A stretch of DNA of 48,128 nt from Streptosporangiaceae bacterium (lineage in GTDB: Bacteria > Actinomycetota > Actinomycetes > Streptosporangiales > Streptosporangiaceae), in the NCBI GenBank assembly GCA_019245115.1, contig JAFARZ010000040.1, forward strand, positions 1-48,128, in the 5' to 3' direction. Numbering within the stretch: the stretch's first letter is position 1; every line of letters begins with the position of its first letter. Below, in pieces: positions 1 through 6,062 of the stretch. A program made the translations under genes and the position numbers. The notes under the pieces are model-generated. The model was given only the letters and a program-made list of their open reading frames with translations. It did no database searches and was not told the origin of the DNA.

Positions 1-125
1 GCGCGGCGAGGCCTTGGCGCGGAGGGAGATACAGCGGCGGATTGCCGTCCCGGAGGGGCGGTGAGCCTGCCGTGGCTCCAAGCTGGCCGAGCGCAGCGAG
101 GCCTTGGCGCGGAGGGAAACACAGC
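1..125 (+). repeat. Dispersed hairpin element, family 1, two tandem copies (first cut by window edge)
   Basis: Bases 1-40 and about 84-125 share the same stretch (GAGGCCTTGGCGCGGAGGGA), and bases 38-125 match, in inverse orientation, a segment at 6866-6956 inside the glycosyltransferase gene, with only scattered differences over about 85 bp. The element holds an inverted repeat: arm TTGCCGTCCC, loop GGA, arm GGGGCGGCAA. The second arm is mutated at its tip in this copy. Read from base 1 the first frame is open to a TAG at 169-171 and contains the peptide QAGRAQRGLGAEG, the same peptide frame as in the glycosyltransferase copy, so this may be the 3' end of a gene that starts outside the window. 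Whether it is coding or intergenic here cannot be decided. Confidence 0.75.
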
Positions 126-211
126 GCGGAGGAAAAAAGGGTATCTAGGTACACCCCGGTCCGGTGTGTAGCGCTACTGCCGGGTCGTCGGCTGCCAGGC
201 AAAATGGGAGC

Positions 212-1555
212 ATGGCACCAGCAAGCCCGCCCCCGCGGCGCAAGGACGACTTCCTCGGAAGGATGGCCACGGGACTCACCGCCATCAGCCGCGGTCTGGC
301 CTTCTCCGGTCTTATGCTGGCCGGCCTGGGGCTGCTGGCCGTGCTGATCGGTTCGGTGGCGGGCCTGGCCTCGGGGGTTGGATTCGTCATCGTCGGTCCC
401 CCGTGGGCGACTGGCCGGACGCGCATGACCGTACTGGTGCTGATGGTGCTCGCCCTGTTCGTCGTGTTCCCGCTGCTGGTCACCGTCCTGCTCGGGTGGA
501 CCCGCGGGCTCGCCAGCTTTACCCGTCGCCTGGCGGGTCAGTGGTGTGGCGTGCCGATCGCCGAACCGTACCGGCCGCGGCCGCGCGGACGGGGCATCCG
601 CCGCCGCCTGGCCTGGCAGCTCACCGATCCCGCCACGTGGCGGGACCTGCTGTGGCTCACCGCCAACGGGACGGTCGCCTGGATGCTCGCCGCCGCTCCC
701 GCGGCGATGATCCTGCTCGGGCTCCTCGGCGTTACCAGACCGGGCGGCGGTCCGGTGGTGGCCGTTGGCCCGCTGGTCAACGGTGCTCTTGGGACGTTCC
801 TGTTCGGCATCGCGCTGCTCATCGCGGCGCCCCTTGTCGCGCCCACGCTGCTGCGCGGCTACGCGCTCACCGCCCGGGCGATGCTGGCCCCGAGCGACCG
901 CGGCCAGCTCGCCAGGCGCGTCGAGCACCTGTCCCAGACCCGGACCGAGACGCTGGACACCGGCGCCGCGGAGATCCGCCGGATCGAGCGAGATCTCCAC
1001 GACGGCGCTCAGGCCAGGCTGGTGGCGATGGGCATGACGCTGGACGCCGCCGGGCAGTTGATCGACGAGAACCCGAAGGCGGCGCGGGCGCTGCTGATCG
1101 AGGCCCGGGACAATTCCGCCAAGGCGCTACAGGAACTGCGCGCCCTGGTCCGCGGCATCCACCCGCCGGTGCTGGCCGACCGCGGCCTCGCCGACGCGAT
1201 CCGGGCCCTGGCCCTGGACACGCCGCTGCGCATCCATCTGGCCAGCGACCTGAACGGCCGGGGCCGCCCGCCCGCTCCGGTCGAGTCCGCCGCCTACTTC
1301 GCGGTGAGCGAGCTTATCGCCAACGTGACCAAGCACGCCCGGGCCAGTCAGGCCTGGGTGGACATCAGGCATGCTGGCGGCCTGCTGAAGATCGGCGTGA
1401 CCGACGATGGCCACGGTGGCGCGGACCCGCACAAGGGCACCGGCCTGCACGGCATCGAGCGGCGGCTGGCCGCCTTCGACGGCGTGCTCGCGATCGGCAG
1501 CCCGCCCGGCGGGCCGACCTCGGTGACCATGGAGATCCCGTGCGTGTTGTCATAG
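212..1555 (+). CDS. Sensor histidine kinase, NarL/DesK type
   Basis: Membrane sensor kinase that should phosphorylate the response regulator encoded directly downstream. The N-terminal 200 residues carry about four hydrophobic segments (near residues 28-52, 72-95, 150-172, 182-205), which resembles the 'putative sensor' domain found in actinobacterial kinases. The HisKA_3 dimerisation region follows, with phospho-acceptor His263 in RDLHDGAQARL, then an ATPase domain with N box ELIANVTKHARA and G box GTGLHGIERRL. The stop lies 16 nt inside the regulator gene, so the two are translationally coupled. ATG 212 is preferred because GGGAG lies just before it and it opens a normal N-terminus; GTG 164 is also in frame and would add 16 residues. 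The signal sensed is unknown. Confidence 0.9.
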   Translation: MAPASPPPRRKDDFLGRMATGLTAISRGLAFSGLMLAGLGLLAVLIGSVAGLASGVGFVIVGPPWATGRTRMTVLVLMVLALFVVFPLLVTVLLGWTRGLASFTRRLAGQWCGVPIAEPYRPRPRGRGIRRRLAWQLTDPATWRDLLWLTANGTVAWMLAAAPAAMILLGLLGVTRPGGGPVVAVGPLVNGALGTFLFGIALLIAAPLVAPTLLRGYALTARAMLAPSDRGQLARRVEHLSQTRTETLDTGAAEIRRIERDLHDGAQARLVAMGMTLDAAGQLIDENPKAARALLIEARDNSAKALQELRALVRGIHPPVLADRGLADAIRALALDTPLRIHLASDLNGRGRPPAPVESAAYFAVSELIANVTKHARASQAWVDIRHAGGLLKIGVTDDGHGGADPHKGTGLHGIERRLAAFDGVLAIGSPPGGPTSVTMEIPCVLS

Positions 1556-2184
1556 CCGAGGATCTCTTCCTGCTGCGGGACGGCCTCACCCGGATGCTGG
1601 AGGCCCACGGTCTCCAGATCACCTCGGCCGTTGACAACGGCTCTGATCTCCTCAGCGCTATCCGCGAGGACCAGCCCGACGTGGCCATCGTCGACGTGCG
1701 GCTTCCGCCGACGTTCACCGACGAAGGACTGCGTGCTGCTCTCACGGCCCGCAAGGAACAGCCCGGTCTGCCCATCCTGGTGCTGTCCCAGTACGTCGAG
1801 CAGTTGTACGCCCGCGAGCTGCTGGCCGGCGGCACCGGCGGGATTGGCTATCTGCTGAAGGACCGGGTGTTTGACAGCGCCCAGTTCGTCGACGCCGTCC
1901 GGCGGGTCGCCGGTGGCGGTACCGCGATGGATCCGGAGGTGATATCCCGCTTGCTGGCTCGCAACAGCGGCAACAACGCCATCACGACCCTCAGCCCGCG
2001 CGAGCGCGAGGTGCTCGCGCTGATGGCGGAGGGCCGGTCAAATGCCGCGATAGCCCAGCGCCTGGTGATCACCGAGCGCGCCGTGGCCAAGCACACCGCG
2101 TCCATCTTCACCAAGCTGGACCTGCAGCCCTCCGATGACGACAACCGGCGCGTGCTGGCCGTGCTCGCGTACCTGGGCGACTGA
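1540..2184 (+). CDS. Response regulator, NarL/FixJ family
   Basis: DNA-binding partner of the upstream kinase. The receiver domain spans residues 1-120: acidic pocket EDL near residue 7, phospho-acceptor Asp52 in VDVRLPP, Thr/Ser switch in LSQYVEQ and conserved Lys in LLKDRV. A LuxR-type helix-turn-helix follows (LSPREREVLALMAEGRSN, then TERAVAKHTASIF). The length of 214 aa is normal for the family. GTG 1540 is chosen because it opens the receiver fold exactly (VRVVIAED) and overlaps the kinase 3' end by 16 nt. The receiver insert PPTFTDEGL is typical of actinobacterial regulators paired with kinases that have this kind of sensor. Targets are unknown. Confidence 0.92.
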   Translation: MRVVIAEDLFLLRDGLTRMLEAHGLQITSAVDNGSDLLSAIREDQPDVAIVDVRLPPTFTDEGLRAALTARKEQPGLPILVLSQYVEQLYARELLAGGTGGIGYLLKDRVFDSAQFVDAVRRVAGGGTAMDPEVISRLLARNSGNNAITTLSPREREVLALMAEGRSNAAIAQRLVITERAVAKHTASIFTKLDLQPSDDDNRRVLAVLAYLGD

Positions 2185-2238
2185 CCACGGGCATAACCTC
2201 CGCCGCGCCGGGCAGAACGCCATGCAGGAGGTGCCCAG

Positions 2239-2649
2239 ATGTCCGCCGAACCAACTCAGCCTGCGCCGCCCTCCCAAGACGCGACTGCCCAGCCCCCGAC
2301 TGCCCAGCCCCCGACTGCCCAGCCACCAACCGCCCAGCCACTGCCTGACCAGCACAAGATCCACCGGACCAGGATCAGCGGTCTATGGGTGGCTATCGCC
2401 AGTTTCGCAGTGGTGCTACTGCTCCTGCTCATCTTTATCTGGCAGAACAACGAGGACGTGCGCATCTCATATCTTGGCGCGCACGGCCAGCTCCCGCTGG
2501 GCGTCGCGCTGCTGCTCGCCGCCGTCTGCGGCGTCCTGCTGACCGTCCTGGCCGGCACGGCGCGCATCCTCCAGCTTCACGCCACCGCCCGTCGCCACCG
2601 CCGCGCCGACCGGAAAGCCACGACCGCCGCCCCGCGCTCTCCGGCCTGA
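2239..2649 (+). CDS. LapA-domain (DUF1049-like) small membrane protein
   Basis: A 136-residue protein with a Pro/Gln-rich cytoplasmic N-terminus, two membrane spans (about residues 50-70 and 85-108) and a basic tail. The motif FIWQNNEDVRISYLGAHG followed by LPLGVALLLAAVCGVLL matches the lipopolysaccharide-assembly-protein-A (LapA) domain. In Gram-positive actinobacteria proteins of this kind have no LPS role and their function is unknown. A good ribosome binding site (CAGGAGGTG) precedes ATG 2239. It lies 54 nt after the response regulator and may share its transcript. The N-terminus contains a 15-bp tandem repeat. The last 183 nt are overlapped on the other strand by the MocR gene. Confidence 0.8.
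   Translation: MSAEPTQPAPPSQDATAQPPTAQPPTAQPPTAQPLPDQHKIHRTRISGLWVAIASFAVVLLLLLIFIWQNNEDVRISYLGAHGQLPLGVALLLAAVCGVLLTVLAGTARILQLHATARRHRRADRKATTAAPRSPA
2284..2343 (+). repeat. 15-bp tandem repeat, four units, coding TAQPP
   Basis: Four consecutive 15-bp units (2284-2298, 2299-2313, 2314-2328, 2329-2343). The first two are identical (ACTGCCCAGCCCCCG) and the last two differ at a few bases. The period is a multiple of three, so the frame of the LapA-like gene is kept and the peptide TAQPP repeats. The near identity of units 1 and 2 points to recent slippage or duplication. Confidence 0.95.
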
Positions 2650-4074
2650 AACGTCGACCGCGTCGGCTATCCGCTGTACGGCATCTGACAACTGGCGGGT
2701 GGTGTGAACGGCATATCCGAGAACGAGCCCCGGTGCTTGCGGCCGGCAACTGTGCAGTGACAGGGGATGGACGAGCACGCCGGCCTGGCCGATGCGCTCG
2801 GCGAGTTCCGCGTCGTCCACCCGGCCAGTCAGCTCCGGGAACGTGATGAGCAGGTGCAGGCCCGCGGCGATGCCCTGGACCCGCGCTTGCGGCAGGTGCT
2901 CGCGCACGGCGGCGAGCAGCGCGTCCCGGCGGCCGCGCTGACGCTTGCGGACCAGCCGGATGTGCTGGTCGAGCTCACCGGTGGCGATGAGCTGGGCGAG
3001 GACCAGTTGCGGCAGCGCCGGGCTGCCCAGGTCGCTGGCGTGCTTGGCCGCGACCAGGTCCGTCAGCATCGCCCGGGGCGGGATCAGCCAGCCCAGCCGC
3101 AGGCCCGGCGCCAGCGTCTTGGACGTGCTCCCGGCATAGGCGACCCGGTCGGGTGCCGAGGCCTGCATCGCGGGCACCGGAGCCCGGTCATAGCGGTATT
3201 CGGCGTCGTAGTCGTCCTCGATGACCAGGCCGTCCGTCGCGCTGGCCCAGTCCAGCAGCGCGCGACGGCGTTGCGGGGCGAGCACGACCCCGGTCGGGAA
3301 CTGGTGCGCGGGCGTGAGCACCGCGGCCCGCGTCCCGCTGCCGATGAGCTCGTCGATGAGCAGGCCCTGCTCGTCGACGCCGACCGGTACCGGCCGTAGA
3401 CCCCAGTAGGCGAGCTCGTCGCGGGTGCCTCGGGAGCCCGGGTCCTCGACGGCGAGGGCGGTCCGCCCGCTGGCCCGCAGCCACTGGGCGAGCAGGGCGA
3501 GCGCCTGGGCGACACCGCTGACGATGATCATGGTGTCCGGGTCGGCCCGCAGGCCGCGAGTGCGCGCCAGCCAGCCGGCCAGCTCACGCCGCAGCCGGTC
3601 GCTTCCGCGCGGATCACCGTATCCCAGGTCGGCCGCGCTGACCTGGGCCAGCACCGCCCGCTCCGCGCGCAGCCAAGCGCTCCGCGGAAACCCCGCCAGA
3701 TCCGGCACCCCCGGCGACAGGTCGATATCGGCCCCAGCCCGCCACCGCCGCGGGATCGCGACGGGGTGAATGTGCCATTGTCCCCCCTCCGGCGGGGACG
3801 ACGGCACATTCACCCCCCTGGACACCAGCGTGCCCGCGCCGTGCTTGGCGCTCACCACGCCTTCGTCCTTGAGCCGCTGGTAGGCCTCGACCACGACGCC
3901 GCGGGAAACGCCGAGGTCCATGGCCAGGACCCGGGTGGCCGGCAGGGCGGTGCCGGCCGCAAGCCGTCCGTCGATGATCGCCGCACGCAGCGCGTCGGCG
4001 AGCCAGGCGGTGAGTCCTCGTCCCGGGGCCGAAGCAGGATCAAGCTGCAGGAAATCCGACCCGGTTGCACCCAT
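2467..4074 (-). CDS. MocR/PdxR-type GntR regulator with aminotransferase-like domain
   Basis: Transcription regulator made of a GntR winged helix (about residues 20-85; GTALPATRVLAMDLGVSRG) fused to a type I aminotransferase-fold domain that binds pyridoxal phosphate (expected Lys in STSKTLAPGLRLGW). It is divergent from an EamA exporter, a common pairing in which the regulator controls the exporter. ATG 4074 is preferred because a -10-like TATATT lies six bases upstream, as in leaderless actinobacterial mRNAs; an upstream GTG at 4122 would run through the operator. The family fold ends near base 2650 (RIADAVD), level with the stop of the LapA-like gene, yet the frame continues for about 60 residues antisense to that gene. 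The normal stop seems to be lost. Confidence 0.88.
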   Translation of the reverse strand: MGATGSDFLQLDPASAPGRGLTAWLADALRAAIIDGRLAAGTALPATRVLAMDLGVSRGVVVEAYQRLKDEGVVSAKHGAGTLVSRGVNVPSSPPEGGQWHIHPVAIPRRWRAGADIDLSPGVPDLAGFPRSAWLRAERAVLAQVSAADLGYGDPRGSDRLRRELAGWLARTRGLRADPDTMIIVSGVAQALALLAQWLRASGRTALAVEDPGSRGTRDELAYWGLRPVPVGVDEQGLLIDELIGSGTRAAVLTPAHQFPTGVVLAPQRRRALLDWASATDGLVIEDDYDAEYRYDRAPVPAMQASAPDRVAYAGSTSKTLAPGLRLGWLIPPRAMLTDLVAAKHASDLGSPALPQLVLAQLIATGELDQHIRLVRKRQRGRRDALLAAVREHLPQARVQGIAAGLHLLITFPELTGRVDDAELAERIGQAGVLVHPLSLHSCRPQAPGLVLGYAVHTTRQLSDAVQRIADAVDVSGRRARGGGRGFPVGAAVATGGGVKLEDARRAGQDGQQDAADGGEQQRDAQRELAVRAKI

Positions 4075-4118
4075 TGGTCCAATATAAATGGCCTTCGGTG
4101 GTTCTAGTAGCTGGACCA
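4075..4118. promoter_or_regulatory. Probable MocR operator between divergent regulator and exporter
   Basis: An inverted repeat of TGGTCCA (4075-4081) and TGGACCA (4112-4118), 30 bases apart, fills the 66-bp gap between the MocR start (4074) and the exporter start (4141). The inner bases are unusually AT-rich for this genome (AATATAAAT) and contain the likely leftward -10 TATATT. Placement and symmetry fit an operator for the divergent pair; binding itself is inferred. Confidence 0.6.
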
Positions 4119-4140
4119 CCACTCTCGTAGCGTGGCGGAC

Positions 4141-6018
4141 ATGTCTACCGTTCAGGCGTCCGGGATCGCGGCCGGGGCCGGGGCGATGGTGTGCGTGGGC
4201 GGCAGCGTGGCCGTTTCCGGAGTGCTCGTGAGCGCGCCGTTCTATACGGCCGAGGGTGCCCGGTACGCAGTGGCCTGCGCGCTGCTGATCGGCTTCGCCT
4301 GGCTGACCCGCCGTCGGCTGGTCCTGCCGCGCGGCTCCGAGTGGCTGTGGCTGTGCGGCGTCGCGTGCACCGGCCTGCTGGCGTTCAACGTGGCACTGGT
4401 GCAGGGATCACGCCACGCGGAGCCGGCCGTCCTCGGGGTCGCGGTGGCGAGCGTCCCTTCGCTGCTGGCCGTGCTGGGTCCGTTGATCGAGGGAACCAGT
4501 CCGCGGCCGCGGGCGGTGGGCGCGGCGGTGGTGGTCACGGCTGGGGCCGGCCTCGTGCAGGGCCTGGGCCGGACCGACGCCACCGGCGTCGGTTACGCGA
4601 TCGTGGTGTTCGGCAGCGAGTGCGCCTTCACGCTGCTCGCCGTGCCGGTGCTGCCCCGGCACGGCCCGGTCGGAGTGTCGGTGCACGCCACCTGGCTGGC
4701 CGGGGTGATGTTCACCGGCATCGGGCTGGTGCGGGAGGGGCCTGTCGCCCTGGCTCACCTGGACGTCCGCGAGTGGCTGGCCACCGGCTACCTCGCGGTG
4801 GCGGTCACCGCGGTCGCCTTCGTCTTGTGGTACACGTGCGTCGGCCGCATCGGCGCCAGCCGGGCCGGCCTGCTCACCGGCGTGGCGCCGGTGGCCGCGG
4901 GGATGACCGGAGTGCTGCTCGGCGCCCCCGCGCCCCATCCGCTGGTATGGGCCGGCATCGCCGTCGTCGCGATCGGCCTCGCCCTCGGTCTGCGAGAAAA
5001 ATCGGACCAAACTCCCCAACCCGGCGCGTCCCTCCCTCCAGATACCACCTCCCCCCACCCCGCGCCCCCCGGCTCCGTGCCCCTCTCCCCGGATACCGTC
5101 TCTCCCCACCCCGCGCTCCCCGGCTCCGCGCCCTTCCCCATGCCCGACATTTCAGGAAACGTTCGAATAACTCGTGGAAGGAAAGAGCCTCGTGGAACTC
5201 TGGGCGCCGGTTTACGGCTACTTTTCTTCCGCAGAGCTCTTTTCTTCCAAGTCGTCCAGCGCACCGCTGTTCACAAAATGGTCATATCCCGGCAAATCGG
5301 CTGCCGCCAACGACGCCGCAAGGCCAGTTATCGCATCAACTCAGGTCAGGGCGGCGAACGGGAGGGATCGAGCCGCGGCCAGCCGGTCGTGCTCGGCTTC
5401 TTGAACGTCGTGCGGCTGGCCGGCCCGCCCTCGATAGCGTTCTGCCACGACATCACCGCGTTCGTAGGCGCCGATCGCCGTCATCGCCTCGGCCAGCCCT
5501 ACCGGGCCGTAATACAGCCCGTGCGGCAGGATCACCAGGTTGGCCGCGAACCGGTGGCCGCCGACATGCGTGGTCTGCCAGGTCTGCCGCGGGTAACGGG
5601 CAGCCAGTTCCTGAGCGAGCGGGCCGCCGAACCGCGCACAGCACGCGTTCCGCTGCGCGTGTCCGCACACCAGGTACATCGCCTCGGCCGCCGGCTGCCC
5701 GGATCCGCTGTGCTCCCCCCGGGACAACGCGACCACGTCGAGGTCCGCTGGCACGTCAAGACGCCGCAGCCACGGAGCGCTGCCCGCCGTCCAGCCCGCG
5801 AACACCGCGCGACCGCGAAGCTGTCCCCGGTGTCCCGGACGACGGATCATCTGCACCCGCACGCCGTGCTCGACGGCCTGATTCACCACACTACGCAACG
5901 CGGCGGGCAACGCGGCCTCGGCGGCTTCCGCCGGCCAGGGCCCGGCATGCTCGATGAGCAGCCATGCCCGCGACCCCTCGGGAGCCGAAGCCGCCGATAC
6001 CAGCGTCCCGTCATGTGA
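4141..6018 (+). CDS. EamA/DMT-family exporter with an anomalous C-terminal extension
   Basis: The first about 285 residues (4141-5000) form a complete ten-span EamA (drug/metabolite transporter) protein, with two repeated halves and the typical SRHAEPAVLGVAVASVPSL and LWYTCVGRIGASRAGLLTGV stretches. It probably exports a small metabolite under control of the divergent MocR protein. After LALGLREKSDQ the family sequence ends but the frame stays open: through a Pro/Ser tandem repeat (5019-5140), through a dispersed hairpin element (5171-5251), and then antisense to the whole convergent gene at 5341-6048. The last 340 residues are very unlikely to be a functional domain; loss of the natural stop by repeat insertion is the likely cause. 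ATG 4141 opens the family N-terminus (MSTVQASG); GTG 4132 is an alternative. The true 3' end is uncertain. Confidence 0.75.
   Translation: MSTVQASGIAAGAGAMVCVGGSVAVSGVLVSAPFYTAEGARYAVACALLIGFAWLTRRRLVLPRGSEWLWLCGVACTGLLAFNVALVQGSRHAEPAVLGVAVASVPSLLAVLGPLIEGTSPRPRAVGAAVVVTAGAGLVQGLGRTDATGVGYAIVVFGSECAFTLLAVPVLPRHGPVGVSVHATWLAGVMFTGIGLVREGPVALAHLDVREWLATGYLAVAVTAVAFVLWYTCVGRIGASRAGLLTGVAPVAAGMTGVLLGAPAPHPLVWAGIAVVAIGLALGLREKSDQTPQPGASLPPDTTSPHPAPPGSVPLSPDTVSPHPALPGSAPFPMPDISGNVRITRGRKEPRGTLGAGLRLLFFRRALFFQVVQRTAVHKMVISRQIGCRQRRRKASYRINSGQGGEREGSSRGQPVVLGFLNVVRLAGPPSIAFCHDITAFVGADRRHRLGQPYRAVIQPVRQDHQVGREPVAADMRGLPGLPRVTGSQFLSERAAEPRTARVPLRVSAHQVHRLGRRLPGSAVLPPGQRDHVEVRWHVKTPQPRSAARRPAREHRATAKLSPVSRTTDHLHPHAVLDGLIHHTTQRGGQRGLGGFRRPGPGMLDEQPCPRPLGSRSRRYQRPVM
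5019..5140 (+). repeat. 48-51-bp imperfect tandem repeat in the exporter's extension
   Basis: About 2.3 units, each coding a Pro-Gly start, then PDT, then SPHPA: unit 1 about 5019-5067, unit 2 about 5068-5118, partial unit 3 to about 5140. Units differ by point changes and one codon. It lies exactly between the end of the EamA fold and the dispersed hairpin element. Confidence 0.75.
5171..5251. repeat. Dispersed hairpin element, family 2, copy A
   Basis: An imperfect 80-bp hairpin centred on the TTT at 5211-5213. The left arm begins CTCGTGGAAGGAAAGAGCC and the right arm ends GAGCTCTTTTCTTCC; the core is GGCGCCGGTTTACGGC. The same architecture and core occur at 26009-26089 and 38169-38247. 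The motif CGACATTTC at 5145-5153 is the complement of the 9-bp repeat that flanks the smc copy. Here the element sits at the convergent ends of the exporter and the sucrase/ferredoxin-like gene, where it could also act as a terminator. Confidence 0.75.
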
Positions 6019-6048
6019 CGCGGCGCTGTGCTCGCACTCCACCGACAA
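5341..6048 (-). CDS. Sucrase/ferredoxin-like family protein
   Basis: Thioredoxin-fold ferredoxin-like protein of the Suc_Fer-like family, whose members are thought to bind a 2Fe-2S cluster. Family signatures: GSRAWLLIEHAGPWP near the N-terminus, LVCGHAQRNACCARFGGPL with the cysteines in the middle, and THVGGHRFAANLVILPHG toward the C-terminus. At 235 aa it is shorter than the roughly 300 aa usual for the family: it stops soon after VAERYRGRAGQP, so the C-terminal part is missing. The dispersed hairpin element begins about 90 bp beyond the stop, so the truncation may reflect that insertion. The physiological role is unknown. Confidence 0.8.
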   Translation of the reverse strand: MSVECEHSAASHDGTLVSAASAPEGSRAWLLIEHAGPWPAEAAEAALPAALRSVVNQAVEHGVRVQMIRRPGHRGQLRGRAVFAGWTAGSAPWLRRLDVPADLDVVALSRGEHSGSGQPAAEAMYLVCGHAQRNACCARFGGPLAQELAARYPRQTWQTTHVGGHRFAANLVILPHGLYYGPVGLAEAMTAIGAYERGDVVAERYRGRAGQPHDVQEAEHDRLAAARSLPFAALT

Positions 6049-6062
6049 CGCTCATCAACCCC

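Noticed and set aside
403..1539. Long frame upstream of the first response regulator as part of a fused protein
   Set aside because: It is Arg/Pro/Gly-rich shadow coding of the kinase gene in another frame; the receiver domain begins exactly at GTG 1540.
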